Below, piece by piece: positions 21,001 to 30,248 of a stretch of 64,000 nucleotides of DNA. How positions within the stretch are numbered: the stretch's first letter is position 1; the number at the start of each line of letters is the position of its first letter. The position numbers and the translations under genes are program-made. Below the pieces are notes generated by a model, which did not search any database, was not told where the DNA came from, and saw only the letters and a list, made by a program, of their open reading frames with translations. The DNA is from Sphingomonadales bacterium (GTDB lineage: Bacteria; Pseudomonadota; Alphaproteobacteria; Sphingomonadales; Sphingomonadaceae), in contig JADKCA010000002.1 of NCBI GenBank assembly GCA_016714795.1, positions 496,001 through 560,000 on the forward strand, written 5' to 3'.

Positions 21001-23832
21001 AATGGCAATGTCGCCCGCGCCGTCAAATCCGTCTGGCTGGCGGGTGAGGATGACTGGTGGTTTGGCGGTGACAATGGTGACCGCATGGACGTTGTGCCCG
21101 AAGCGCGCAGCTACAGATCAGGCGAAACCGCCAAGTTTCAGGTGCGGATGCCGTTCCGTGAAGCCACCGCGCTCGTGACGGTGGAGCGAGAGGGCGTGCT
21201 CTCCAGCTTTGTCACCAATTTGTCGGGCAAGAATCCGGTCGTTTCCGTGCCGATGCCTGCCAACTATGCGCCAGACGTCTATGTCTCGGTGCTGGCGGTG
21301 CGCGGGCGCATTGGCGGTTGGAAGCTTTGGACGGCGGAAATCGCGCGCGATTGGGGTCTGCCCTTCCTCAACAAGGATGGCTACAGCCCGACCGCGCTCG
21401 TCGATCTCGCCAAACCCAGCTACCGCATCGGCATGGCCAAGGTGAAGGTCGGCTGGGACGGCCACAAGCTGGGCGTGAAGGTGAAGGCAGACAAGGCGCG
21501 CTACGGCGTGCGCGAGACCGCGCAGGTGGATGTGCAGGTCAATGACCCGTCCGGCAAGCCCGCCAAGTCCGCCGAAATGGCCTTTGCCGCTGTGGATGAG
21601 GCCTTGCTGCAACTCTCCCCCAACAAGAGCTGGGATGTGCTTGCCGCTATGATGGGTGAACGCCCGGTTTCGGTGCTCACCTCAACCGCGCAGACGCAGG
21701 TGGTTGGCAAGCGGCATTATGGTCGCAAGGCCCTCGAAGCGGGCGGCGGCGGCGGTCAGGATTTGAGCGGGTTGAACCGCGAGAATTTCAAGCCTGTCCT
21801 GCTCTGGCGCGGGCGCGTTCCGCTCGATGCCAAGGGGCGGGCGCGGGTACCGGTAGAGATGTCGGACTCGCTCAGCGCGTTCCGCCTCGTTGCAGTGGCA
21901 AACAGCGGTTCGGGCTGGTTTGGCACGGGTGAAGCGGTGGTGCGGACCGCGCAGGATCTGTCCATCTTCTCCGGTCTGCCGCCACTGGTGCGTACAGGCG
22001 ATGAGTTCGGCGCGACAGTGACACTGCGCAACGGCACAGACAAAGCCATGTCGGTTACGGCGAAGCTTAAGGCGACGCCCGCCATCGTCAAGGCAGAGCC
22101 GCAGACCGTGACCATCCCCGCAGGCGGGGCTGTGCCGGTGACGTGGAGCATCAAGGCTCCCGATGCGGCTGGGGCCGTGACTTGGGAGGTGGAAGCCAAG
22201 GGCGGCAAGGCGACGGACCGTATGACGTTCGTGCAGGATGTTGTGCCCGCGGTGCCGGTGGAAGTATGGGCGGCCACGCTGACGCGGGTTGGTGCGAATA
22301 CGTCCGTCCCGCTGCTCGCGCCTGCGGGTGCATTGCCGGGCTATGGCTTTGTCGATGTGAAGCTGTCTGACACGCTGGCTCCGCCGCTCGCCGGTGTTCG
22401 CGCCTATATGGGCGATTACCCCTATGATTGCGTCGAACAGCAAACCTCGCGCTTCGTCGTGGCGGGTGATCAGGCGGGCTGGGATGCGCTGGCATCCAAG
22501 CTCCCGGCCTATACGGACCGGGACGGGCTGCTGCGTTACTGGCCGATCCAGACGATGGATGGCGATGAGGCGCTGACGGCCTATATCCTCTCCGTCACGC
22601 AGGAAGCGGGCTATGCCATTCCGGACGAAAGCCGGGAGAAGCTGCTGGGCGCGATGAAGGCCGTCGTCGAAGGCCGGTTGAAGCGCAATCGCCCGTGGCA
22701 GAAGGAGATGAAGGCGGTGCGGGTTTCCGCGCTGGCCGCGCTCGCGCGCCATGGCAAGTCCACGCCTGCCATGCTGGGCTCGATCGGACTCGCTCCGGCG
22801 GACATGGCGACGTCCACGCTCGCCGAATGGATGGTGGCGATTGACCGCACCAAGGGCGCCAACAAGCTGTTGCGTGATGAAGCGGAAAAGGTGCTGCGCC
22901 AGCGTCTCGTTTATGAAGGCTCACGCCTTGATCTGGTCGATGCGGCGAACGCGCCATGGTGGATGATGGTCTCCGGCGATGAAATGGCGATCAAGTCTCT
23001 GCTCGCCATTCTGGGTCGGCCGGGCTGGAGCGAGGATGAGTCGAAGATGATGGTCGGCGTGGCGCTCCGCCAGCAGCGCGGCCATTGGGATACGACCACC
23101 GCCAACGCGTGGGGCGTGCTCGCGGCCAGGCGCTTTGCCACGCTTTACCCGGCGACCGCGATCAACGGGCCGACGATGGTGAGGTTGGGCAATGAGACCA
23201 AGTCATTGACATGGCCGGTCTCCAATCCGGAACCGCTGCGCCTGTCTCTGCCGATGGTGCAGACGCCGCTGATGCTCAACCATGCCAATGGTGCGGGGCC
23301 ATGGGCGGCGGTTTCATTGTCTGCCGCTGTGCCGCTGAAAGACCCGCTGTTCGCGGGTTATCGCGTCACGCGCGACGTGAAGGCGCTGCAACAGGCTGTT
23401 GCCGGCAAATGGACGCGCGGCGATGTCATCAAGGTTCGCATCACGGTGGAGGCCAATGCCGAACGCAACTGGGTGGTGGTCAGCGACCCAGTTCCGCCGG
23501 GGGCCACGATCCTCGGCGATTTGGGTGGCCAGTCGCAAATTCTCGCTGGTCAGGCTCACGCCGGAAATGGCGGGCGTTTTGGCTATACCGATGGCGACGG
23601 CAAAGACTGGACGGTACAATATGGCGTGACTCCGGCCTATGTCGAACGCGGGCGAGATGCGTGGCGCGGCTATTTCGATTGGGTGCCGCGCGGCAAATTC
23701 GTGACCGAATATGCCGTGCGTCTCAACGGATCGGGCCGCTTTTCCATGCCGCCCACGCGGGTGGAGGCGATGTATTCGCCTGACATTCGCGGCCAGTTGC
23801 CCAATGCGCAGATGGTGGTCGAAGCGAAGTGA
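18037..23832 (+). CDS. bacterial alpha-2-macroglobulin, thioester type
   Basis: A giant 1931-residue periplasmic protease trap of the YfhM type. The GTG start at 18037 gives a signal peptide (RPLAIAALAVAAILPLAAIG); AAAGG lies upstream. The body is a chain of macroglobulin beta domains with the bait region in the middle. The thioester motif CVEQ is at about residue 1465 (preceded by DYPYD), so a target protease could be bound covalently; the alpha/alpha thioester domain and C-terminal receptor-like domain follow. Family knowledge: such proteins guard the periplasm from host or predator proteases together with PbpC. Here the stop overlaps the pbpC start by 3 bases (GTGA). Confidence 0.95.
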   Translation: MFRPLAIAALAVAAILPLAAIGDSAPEVVMATPGSAGLSGGAIDRYTMRFSEAMVPLGDPRAAAPAKMECSVPSTGRWVDPKTYVFEFAKVLPGGLTCKVTLRDGLKSVRGVAAGGTSEFLIDTGGPAARAVLPEEYGDDIEEDQVFLVSTNTPATAQSVSTAGYCAVDGIGEKIPLDVMPASVASKLLSDLGKDDWSSRNFLENSGIPRNLPGAGAERAQALSTIMAVKCRRPLPAGKDVSLVWAAGISSASGKQAGKDQRFDFSVRRGFTARWVCGRVNPQAGCNPVEDASIQFAADVPVAQALAARLTLADGTVLKPVLDSDDRNRAAVGQVNFKAPLLSAGSAKITLPTGLKDESGRLLANAARFPLTVKIDTPPPLVKFAAPFGILEAKEGGILPVTVRAVEPQLAQTVTGVKGDRLRVDASDGEVAVWLRKVDEADDTDIETQEIGEDKTIDIDHTGTKSLLKGQGQSIKMALPGKGKDFEVVGIPLTEPGFYVVELASPALGASLLGRPVTRYVSAAALVTNMAVHFKWGGEKSLAWVTTLDGAASVAGADVRVSDSCTGAQIARGTTDAQGRLIVSGLPQPDTYLSCSGTDHPLMISARKDGDFSFTLTEWDDGIAPYDFDLNFGHSQSNGVIHTVFDRTLIRQGETINMKFIARRPIGDGFAVDGGIKGKLVLAHNGSDTEFSMPLSIGADGIGEASWSAPQGAPMGDYSMRIVRGKDDSLYLDQTFKVDEFRLPTMKASIAGPKETQVRPVQVPLNLFVGFLSGGAASNMPVNVRTAYRRMDTTPDGYDDGWSFGGRGVTEGTIPLNSDNEEPDVPLPNAQTLPATLGADGTARVGIDVGLPVDTETAMMVEMDYQDANGETLTSSRTIPLLPAGVRLGLKTDGWIMKQDDLRLRFVVLDTEGQPVKGKPVSVAVYNREILTARRRLIGGFYAYDNQMRTTKLGASCSATTDALGMATCSLAPDVSGEVTVVAATTDSNGNVARAVKSVWLAGEDDWWFGGDNGDRMDVVPEARSYRSGETAKFQVRMPFREATALVTVEREGVLSSFVTNLSGKNPVVSVPMPANYAPDVYVSVLAVRGRIGGWKLWTAEIARDWGLPFLNKDGYSPTALVDLAKPSYRIGMAKVKVGWDGHKLGVKVKADKARYGVRETAQVDVQVNDPSGKPAKSAEMAFAAVDEALLQLSPNKSWDVLAAMMGERPVSVLTSTAQTQVVGKRHYGRKALEAGGGGGQDLSGLNRENFKPVLLWRGRVPLDAKGRARVPVEMSDSLSAFRLVAVANSGSGWFGTGEAVVRTAQDLSIFSGLPPLVRTGDEFGATVTLRNGTDKAMSVTAKLKATPAIVKAEPQTVTIPAGGAVPVTWSIKAPDAAGAVTWEVEAKGGKATDRMTFVQDVVPAVPVEVWAATLTRVGANTSVPLLAPAGALPGYGFVDVKLSDTLAPPLAGVRAYMGDYPYDCVEQQTSRFVVAGDQAGWDALASKLPAYTDRDGLLRYWPIQTMDGDEALTAYILSVTQEAGYAIPDESREKLLGAMKAVVEGRLKRNRPWQKEMKAVRVSALAALARHGKSTPAMLGSIGLAPADMATSTLAEWMVAIDRTKGANKLLRDEAEKVLRQRLVYEGSRLDLVDAANAPWWMMVSGDEMAIKSLLAILGRPGWSEDESKMMVGVALRQQRGHWDTTTANAWGVLAARRFATLYPATAINGPTMVRLGNETKSLTWPVSNPEPLRLSLPMVQTPLMLNHANGAGPWAAVSLSAAVPLKDPLFAGYRVTRDVKALQQAVAGKWTRGDVIKVRITVEANAERNWVVVSDPVPPGATILGDLGGQSQILAGQAHAGNGGRFGYTDGDGKDWTVQYGVTPAYVERGRDAWRGYFDWVPRGKFVTEYAVRLNGSGRFSMPPTRVEAMYSPDIRGQLPNAQMVVEAK

Positions 23833-25994
23833 TCCAGTGGGATGGACCTGCCCTTGCCGGGCGGGTCAGGTCGGCAGCATCCTGGGCGCGGCGGAATCTC
23901 CGTTCGCTTCTGCTGCTCGGGCCAATTGGCGTTCTCGTGACGCTGTGGCTGATCACCATCCCGCCGGTCATGCCCGCGCGGTCCGCCGTGCTGGCGCGCT
24001 GGCAACCGAGCGAAGCGTGGCTCTACGACAGGGAAGGTCGCCTGCTTGATTCCGCGCGCGTGGATTTTCATGCGCGGCGGCTGGCCTGGGTGCCGCTCAA
24101 TGACATTGCGCCGTCTCTGCAACAGATGGTGGTTAGCGCCGAAGACAAGCGCTTCCGCGATCATGGCGGCGTGGACTGGCTGGCCATTGGAGGCGCCATC
24201 CGCGCGCGGTTCGATGGCAGCCATTCGCGCGGGGCCAGCACGCTCTCCATGCAGGTGGCGGGCTTTCTGGCACCTGATCTGGCAACGCCCGGCCGCCGCA
24301 GCTGGCTGGACAAGCTCCGCCAGATGCGTGCCGCCCTCTCGCTCGACGGGCAGTGGAGCAAGGACGAGATCCTCGAAGCCTATTTCAACCTCGCGGGCTA
24401 TCGCGGCGAAGTGCAGGGTATCGGGGCCGCGACGCTGACGCTTTTCGGCCGGACGCCGGACACATTGACATCGGAAGATTCTGCGCTGCTCGCTGCACTT
24501 CTGCCTGCACCGGGTGCGAACAGCGTGCGCGTGGCTGAGCGGGCCTGTCGCCTTGCCCCGCGCTTGAGCTGTGCAGCCCTCCGTCAGGCGGCAGCAGACA
24601 TGACTTCTGAACAGCGCAGCCTTGCGCTGGACCCCGGCCTTGCCCCGCATCTGGCCGCGCGGATGCTCAACAAACCGGGTCTCAAAATCACGACCACGCT
24701 GGATCGCAATGTGCAGACGCTTGCTGGCGAGGCGCTGCGGCGGCAGATGATGGCGCTGGGGCGGGATCGCGCGCGCGACGGCGCAGTCATTGTGGCCGAC
24801 AATCAGAGCGGAGACATTCTGGCTTATGTCGGTGGCGTTGGAGGCGATTCGACTGCTGCCTTTGTCGATGGGGCCAGCGCACCGCGTCAGGCGGGATCGA
24901 CGCTCAAGCCCTTCCTTTATGCGATGGCGATCGAGAAGGGCTATCTGACGGCAGCCTCCATTCTGGATGACTCGCCGGTCCAGCTCGATACCGCGTCCGG
25001 TCTTTACGTTCCGCAAAATTATGATGAGGCGTTCAAGGGGCCGGTATCGGTGCGGACGGCGCTGGCGGGGTCGCTCAACATTCCGGCGGTGCGCACGCTG
25101 CTGCTCGTCGGGCCGGATGCGCTACGCGACCGGTTGTGGGACAGCGGCTATCGCGGCCTCACCGAAGATGGCCAATATTACGGCTATTCGCTGGCCCTGG
25201 GCTCTGCCGAAGTGACGCTGGTAGAGCAAGCCGCAGCCTTTCGCGGATTGGCCTTGGGCGGGCGTTATGCGCCGCTGCGCCTCCGCATGGATGCACGCCG
25301 GGAGGCGCCTCGTGCGGTCCTCTCTCCGCAGGCGGCGTGGATCACGGGGAGCATCCTGTCAGATTCTGTCGCCCGCTCGGTCACCTTCGGGCTGGACAGC
25401 GCACTCAAGCTCCCCTTTTGGGCAGCAGCGAAGACCGGAACGTCGAAGGGGATGCGCGACAATTGGTGCATCGGGTGGAGCGAACGCTACACCGTGGCTG
25501 TCTGGGTCGGCAATCTGGAGGGGGACAGCATGAAGGCGGTCTCCGGCACCAGCGGCGCGGCTCCGGTCTGGCATGACATCATGCAGGCCTTGCATCAGAG
25601 CCGTCCCGGCAAAGCCCCCGCGCCGCCGCCGGGCGTCACCATGCAGCCGGTCAGTTTTGACAAAGCGATTGAATCTCCGCGCCGCGAGTGGTTCATGCCG
25701 GGCACGGCGCAAGCCCACTTTGGTGCGGCACCCGTCGTCAGTCGAAGGCCGCACATCACCAACCCTGTATCGGGCAGCATCTTTGCACTTGATCCCGATA
25801 TTCCGCTGGAACGGCAACGGCTTGCTGTTCAGGTGAGCGGAGAAGTGCAGGGTCATCGCCTGCTGCTGGACAGGAAGGATATTGGCGATGCGTCATCCCG
25901 GCCGCTCATCATCGGTCCGCGCGGCGCGCATCGTCTGGTCTTGGCCAATGCGGAAGGGCGCGTTGTCGATCAGGTGCTTTTCACGATCCGCTAG
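23829..25994 (+). CDS. pbpC: penicillin-binding protein 1C
   Basis: A bifunctional peptidoglycan synthase of 721 residues. One N-terminal membrane helix (LLLLGPIGVLVTLWLITIP) is followed by the GT51 transglycosylase domain with the catalytic Glu in SAEDKRFRDHGG (about residue 105) and RGASTLSMQVAGF. The transpeptidase domain follows, with the nucleophile in GSTLKPF (Ser about 357) and KTGTSKG, and then the short PBP1C-specific C-terminal domain. It starts at GTG 23829, overlapping the macroglobulin stop. In this family PbpC repairs the wall where the macroglobulin traps an invading protease; that link is known from other bacteria and inferred here. Confidence 0.95.
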   Translation: MIQWDGPALAGRVRSAASWARRNLRSLLLLGPIGVLVTLWLITIPPVMPARSAVLARWQPSEAWLYDREGRLLDSARVDFHARRLAWVPLNDIAPSLQQMVVSAEDKRFRDHGGVDWLAIGGAIRARFDGSHSRGASTLSMQVAGFLAPDLATPGRRSWLDKLRQMRAALSLDGQWSKDEILEAYFNLAGYRGEVQGIGAATLTLFGRTPDTLTSEDSALLAALLPAPGANSVRVAERACRLAPRLSCAALRQAAADMTSEQRSLALDPGLAPHLAARMLNKPGLKITTTLDRNVQTLAGEALRRQMMALGRDRARDGAVIVADNQSGDILAYVGGVGGDSTAAFVDGASAPRQAGSTLKPFLYAMAIEKGYLTAASILDDSPVQLDTASGLYVPQNYDEAFKGPVSVRTALAGSLNIPAVRTLLLVGPDALRDRLWDSGYRGLTEDGQYYGYSLALGSAEVTLVEQAAAFRGLALGGRYAPLRLRMDARREAPRAVLSPQAAWITGSILSDSVARSVTFGLDSALKLPFWAAAKTGTSKGMRDNWCIGWSERYTVAVWVGNLEGDSMKAVSGTSGAAPVWHDIMQALHQSRPGKAPAPPPGVTMQPVSFDKAIESPRREWFMPGTAQAHFGAAPVVSRRPHITNPVSGSIFALDPDIPLERQRLAVQVSGEVQGHRLLLDRKDIGDASSRPLIIGPRGAHRLVLANAEGRVVDQVLFTIR

Positions 25995-26039
25995 CCGGTT
26001 TTACTTCCGCTCGGTCCGGCATGTGCGTAAACGGTACGC

Positions 26040-27197
26040 ATGGGCTCATTTCTCAAACGTCCCCGCTCTGCGATCCGCGAGTTTCTGTCCAGCGAGGCCT
26101 CTGGGGGGCTGTTGCTGATGGCTGCGGCGGCGCTTGCGCTTATCGTCGCCAATTCGCCGCTGGCCAATGCCTATGATCATGCGTTGCACAGCAGATTGGG
26201 ACCGTTTTCACTGCACAAATGGATCAACGATGCGGCCATGTCGCTTTTCTTCCTGCTCGTCGGGCTGGAAATCAAACGCGAATTTGTGGACGGACACTTG
26301 TCCAGCTGGGCAGATCGCCGCTTGCCGGTGGTTGCGGCGCTCGGTGGCATGGCCGTCCCCGCGCTGGTCTATCTGGCGGTTGCGGCGGGTGAGCCCGGCC
26401 TCGCGCGTGGCTGGGCCATTCCAGCCGCCACCGATATTGCCTTTGCCATTGGCGTGATTTCGCTGTTGGGCAGTCGCGTGCCTGCGTCGCTCAAACTGTT
26501 TCTGACGACTGTTGCCATTGTGGATGATCTCGGCGCAGTCGTGATCATTGCGCTGGCCTATACTGCATCGATATCAGGGCCATGGCTGCTCGCCGCGCTG
26601 CTTGTGATGGGGCTCATGTTCTTGGGCGCGCGGGCTGGCGTGCAAAAGATGCGCTGGTATTTTCTGGGCTTCATCCTGTTGTGGCTGGCTGTGTTTCAAT
26701 CCGGCGTCCATGCCACAGTAGCAGGCGTGTTGGCCGCGATGATGGTGCCTTTGCGCCCCACACCGTCTGCGCCTGATGCAGAGGATTCGACACTTCACCG
26801 GATGGAACATGTGCTGCAGCGTCCAGTAGCATGGCTGATCGTGCCGCTGTTCGGCTTCGCAAATGCGGGCGTTTCACTCGGCAACGTGGAGATCGGGGCA
26901 TCCTTACCCTTGGCGATTGCGTTGGGTCTGTTCGCGGGAAAGCAGATCGGCATTTTCTCGGCTGTCTGGCTGTGCGTCCGCACCGGATTGGCGGTGCGAC
27001 CGGCCAAGGCGAGCTGGACGCAAGTCTATGGCGTCTCATTGCTGTGCGGGATCGGCTTCACGATGAGCCTGTTCATCGGCGGGCTGGCCTTTGCCGACCC
27101 GGCCATGAGCGATGGCGTGAAGATCGGCGTTTTGGCGGGATCTCTCTGTTCTGCGCTGGCGGGATATGCCGTCCTCAGATGGGTTGGGCCGCGCTGA
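26040..27197 (+). CDS. nhaA: Na+/H+ antiporter NhaA
   Basis: A 385-residue inner-membrane antiporter that exports Na+ or Li+ for H+ in pH and salt homeostasis. About eleven membrane segments are visible. The two ion-binding aspartates lie in TTVAIVDDLGAVVIIALAY, and the His/Glu-rich pH sensor region at the N-terminus includes LVGLEIKREFVDGHL. Its length equals the family norm. The gene starts 45 bases after pbpC. Its last 23 bases overlap the end of the convergent DUF418 gene. Confidence 0.95.
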   Translation: MGSFLKRPRSAIREFLSSEASGGLLLMAAAALALIVANSPLANAYDHALHSRLGPFSLHKWINDAAMSLFFLLVGLEIKREFVDGHLSSWADRRLPVVAALGGMAVPALVYLAVAAGEPGLARGWAIPAATDIAFAIGVISLLGSRVPASLKLFLTTVAIVDDLGAVVIIALAYTASISGPWLLAALLVMGLMFLGARAGVQKMRWYFLGFILLWLAVFQSGVHATVAGVLAAMMVPLRPTPSAPDAEDSTLHRMEHVLQRPVAWLIVPLFGFANAGVSLGNVEIGASLPLAIALGLFAGKQIGIFSAVWLCVRTGLAVRPAKASWTQVYGVSLLCGIGFTMSLFIGGLAFADPAMSDGVKIGVLAGSLCSALAGYAVLRWVGPR

Positions 27198-28434
27198 TCC
27201 GCCTGAGCGGCATCAAGCGCCCTTCGGTCAGCGACCGCCAAAGCCACTCCAGCGGGCCTTGCTGAAAGCGGGTGAGCCATGGCTTGGCCCAAAGCAGCAT
27301 GATACCGAACGCGGCAAAGCAGAAGAGATAGGCCTGTGCGCGTGTCACATGCCCGAACAGTCCGAAACCATAGCCGTAGAAGATCGTGGTCATCACGACC
27401 GATGTGCCCAGATAGTTGGTGAAGGCGGTCTTCCCCACCGCTGAAATGCGGCCTGACAGGGCAGACCCGGCAAAGCGCTTTGCGATCATGACCAGGAATG
27501 CAGCGTGCCCGACCGTCATGGCTTCGCGGAACGGGATGGACCAAAGAACGCTGCTCAACATGGTTTCAACGGGGTCCCACCCACGCACCATGCACATCAG
27601 AGTGAGCAGGACCATGCCCGGCATGGCGATCAAATAGGCGGCCTTGGCAAGCCGGACCTCATCTTGTGCCGTCCAGTTCCCGGTCAGCAGCCCATTCTTC
27701 ACAAGCGCCATGCCAAGCAGCATCAGACCGAGCGTTTCCATGCCGTAAAGGATCAGCAGATTCAGCGGCATACTGCCATTTTCAACAGCGCGATCATGGA
27801 GGATGGCGGCGTAGCCGGATCGGTGGACCTTGACATGCTCCAGCGTCTCCTTGCTGTTGGTGGCGCCCCAATCCTGCCGGTTTTCCTCGGCCACTTTGAG
27901 AATGGCCGTGCTGGTGCCGGGCAGCCGGGCCAGCCGGTCCGCTTCGATCGTTGACGCAAAAACGCCGCTCCACAACAGGAATTGGCCAATGAAGCACAGC
28001 ATCGAAACAGCGATCAGGCGGCGCGCGCGCATGCGATGAAACAGAACGGCAATGCAGCCAGTCATGGCGTAGAGACTCAGAATGTCTCCATCCCAGATGA
28101 GGTAGTAATGGATCAGGCCGAACAGCAGCAGCCAGAAGCTCCGCTTGTAGTGCCGGGCCATTCCGTTGCCGCCTGATTCCTCGGTCCTTGTGACAAGGAT
28201 GAGCATTGACGCGCCGTAGAGCATCGAAAAGAGCCCGCGCATCTTGTTGTCGATCAGGATGAAATTCGCTGCCCAGATCGCGTGATTGCCAAAGCTGTCT
28301 GGTCGCCATGTGCCGGGTGCTAGGCTTGCATTTTCTGGCATGGCAAAGGCGATGATGTTCATCAGCAGGATGCCCATCACCGCGACGCCGCGGACAACGT
28401 CTATCGTCGGGTATCGTGTGTGCGAGGTCGTCAT
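27175..28434 (-). CDS. DUF418 membrane protein
   Basis: A 419-residue integral membrane protein with about ten hydrophobic segments. The N-terminal signature PTIDVVRGVAVMGILLMNI matches the DUF418 family, distant relatives of acyltransferase-3 proteins. DUF418 is in the C-terminal part (GKTAFTNYLGTSVVMTTIFYGYG, FGIMLLWAKPWL, ending GPLEWLWRSLT). Large loops carry conserved Trp and His. The function is not established; related proteins are thought to act on the envelope. The gene overlaps nhaA tail to tail by 23 bases. The start at 28434 is the only reasonable ATG. Confidence 0.85.
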   Translation of the reverse strand: MTTSHTRYPTIDVVRGVAVMGILLMNIIAFAMPENASLAPGTWRPDSFGNHAIWAANFILIDNKMRGLFSMLYGASMLILVTRTEESGGNGMARHYKRSFWLLLFGLIHYYLIWDGDILSLYAMTGCIAVLFHRMRARRLIAVSMLCFIGQFLLWSGVFASTIEADRLARLPGTSTAILKVAEENRQDWGATNSKETLEHVKVHRSGYAAILHDRAVENGSMPLNLLILYGMETLGLMLLGMALVKNGLLTGNWTAQDEVRLAKAAYLIAMPGMVLLTLMCMVRGWDPVETMLSSVLWSIPFREAMTVGHAAFLVMIAKRFAGSALSGRISAVGKTAFTNYLGTSVVMTTIFYGYGFGLFGHVTRAQAYLFCFAAFGIMLLWAKPWLTRFQQGPLEWLWRSLTEGRLMPLRRISAAQPI

Positions 28435-28536
28435 CCATCCAGTGTGCCCTTGATCTTGATGTCATGCAACGCCGAGGCCGGATAGTCGCATTGCTCCGCT
28501 TGACCGTCATCGCCGGGACCGCCACAAGCGCAGTCC

Positions 28537-28785
28537 ATGACTGAAGCCGAAACCGATCTTGCCGCGATGAGCTTTGAAGCCGCGCTTCACGAACTCGAAT
28601 CGCTGGTGGCCCGCCTCGAATCGGGGGATCTTGCCCTTGATGAGTCCATCCGCCTCTACGCGCGCGGTGAAGCCTTGCGTGCGCACTGCGAGGCACGGCT
28701 GAAGGACGCCCAGATGCGGATCGAAAAAATCGTCCAGCCTGCATCTGGCGAATCCGTCGGCACTGCTCCTTTTGTGGCGGATTGA
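28537..28785 (+). CDS. xseB: exodeoxyribonuclease VII small subunit
   Basis: An 82-residue helical protein with the XseB hallmark LSFEAALHELESLVARLESGD-like helix (here MSFEAALHELESLVARLE), followed by LALDESIRLYARGEAL. Six copies bind each large subunit XseA in exonuclease VII. xseA is not in the window. It is the first gene of a tightly packed operon and its TGA overlaps or abuts the ispA start, as is usual in proteobacteria. Confidence 0.93.
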   Translation: MTEAETDLAAMSFEAALHELESLVARLESGDLALDESIRLYARGEALRAHCEARLKDAQMRIEKIVQPASGESVGTAPFVAD

Positions 28786-28787
28786 CG

Positions 28788-29687
28788 GTGGGGGAGCCTG
28801 CTTCGCAGCTGCGTGAGTCGATGGCGGCCATCGCGTCGGAAATCGATACCGCTTTCGATGCCCTTGTCCCCAGGCCGGGCGATGCGCGTGACCAGCTTTA
28901 TGATGCCATGCGTCACGCCCTGATCGGCGGGGGCAAGCGGATGCGGCCGCTGCTTGTGAAGGCTGCGGCGCGACTGTTTCATGTAAGCGAAGATGCGGCG
29001 CTGCGCGTAGGCTGCGCGATTGAGTGCATCCACGTCTATTCACTGGTCCATGACGATCTGCCCTGCATGGATGATGACGATGTGCGCCATGGCAAACCGA
29101 CCGTGCATAAGGCGTGGGACGAGGCGACGGCCGTGCTGTGCGGAGACGCGCTGCACGCGCTTGCGTTCGAGATTTTGTCAGACCCTGCCACGCACCCAGA
29201 TCCGTTCGTCCGAATCGAACTGTCGCACGAACTGGCGCGCGCATCCGGTCCTGCTGGCATGGCCGGCGGGCAAATGATGGATCTGGTCGGGGAAGGTGAG
29301 AGCTTTGATCTTCCCACCATCACGCGTCTGCAGCAGCTCAAGACGGGCGCTTTGATCGCATTTTGTGTCGAGGCGGGGGCGATATTGGGGCGCCTGCCAC
29401 CAGAAGGCCGCGCTCCGCTTCGCGCCTATGCGCGCGATGTTGGCCTTGCTTTCCAGATTGCCGACGATCTGCTGGACGTGGAAGGCGATGCTGAAACCAT
29501 GGGCAAGGCCGCTCGCAAGGATGAAGTGGCCGGCAAAGCGACCTTCCTGACGCTCATGGGGATCGAACGGGCCAGGGCGCAGGCGCACCTGCTTGTCGAA
29601 CAGGCTATTGCCCATTTGCACGGTTTCGGCGCAGAGGCGGATCTATTGCGGGCGATTGCCCGCTATGTGATTGAAAGGGACCGTTGA
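28788..29687 (+). CDS. ispA: farnesyl diphosphate synthase
   Basis: Condenses dimethylallyl and geranyl diphosphate with isopentenyl diphosphate to make FPP. The protein has 299 residues. The first aspartate-rich motif is DDLPCMDDDD and the second is DDLLD; GGKRMRP and LKTGALI also match. The start is ambiguous: TTG at 28782 overlaps the xseB stop, GTG at 28788 has a short gap, and the next ATG is at 28821; 28788 is chosen as the stronger codon. dxs, usually next to ispA and xseB, is absent; coaD follows three bases after the stop. Confidence 0.93.
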   Translation: MGEPASQLRESMAAIASEIDTAFDALVPRPGDARDQLYDAMRHALIGGGKRMRPLLVKAAARLFHVSEDAALRVGCAIECIHVYSLVHDDLPCMDDDDVRHGKPTVHKAWDEATAVLCGDALHALAFEILSDPATHPDPFVRIELSHELARASGPAGMAGGQMMDLVGEGESFDLPTITRLQQLKTGALIAFCVEAGAILGRLPPEGRAPLRAYARDVGLAFQIADDLLDVEGDAETMGKAARKDEVAGKATFLTLMGIERARAQAHLLVEQAIAHLHGFGAEADLLRAIARYVIERDR

Positions 29688-29690
29688 ACC

Positions 29691-30191
29691 ATGCGCATTG
29701 GCGTTTACCCCGGCACGTTTGATCCGATCACGCTGGGCCATCTGGACATCATCCGCCGTGGCGCAAAGCTAGTGGATCTGCTGGTGATCGGCGTCACCAC
29801 CAACCCCAGCAAATCGCCCATGTTCACTCTGGACGAGCGCTTGGCTATGGTTGAACGCGAATGCGCTGATCTGGGTGACAAGATCCGGGTCGTGTCCTTT
29901 GACGATCTGTTGATGAGCTTTGCGGAAAAGCAGGGTGCTTCGGTCATCGTGCGTGGCCTTCGGGCCGTCGCCGATTTTGAATATGAGTTCCAGATGGCAG
30001 GCATGAACCAGCAGCTCAACGACCGGATCGAGACGGTGTTCCTGATGGCGGATGTCGCGCTTCAGCCGATTGCGTCGAAACTGGTAAAGGAAATCGCCAT
30101 TTATGGCGGGGCGATTGGAAAATTCGTGACGCCGGAAGTTGAGCGGGAAGTTGCGGCAAAAGTGTCTGCTGCTGGTCGGCGGGGCAGCTGA
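29691..30191 (+). CDS. coaD: phosphopantetheine adenylyltransferase
   Basis: Transfers AMP to 4'-phosphopantetheine, the penultimate step of coenzyme A synthesis. The protein has 166 residues with the nucleotidyltransferase motif YPGTFDPITLGHLDII at the N-terminus, the RGLRAVADFEYEFQMAGMN substrate region and the C-terminal ISS/T region as ASKLVKEIAIYGG. It is part of the xseB-ispA-coaD-ppiase-queA-folK operon. Confidence 0.95.
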   Translation: MRIGVYPGTFDPITLGHLDIIRRGAKLVDLLVIGVTTNPSKSPMFTLDERLAMVERECADLGDKIRVVSFDDLLMSFAEKQGASVIVRGLRAVADFEYEFQMAGMNQQLNDRIETVFLMADVALQPIASKLVKEIAIYGGAIGKFVTPEVEREVAAKVSAAGRRGS

Positions 30192-30248
30192 GCATTCATG
30201 TCCGGGCAAGCGGCAATGGCGCAATATTGTGCCTTAAGGAGAAATTTC

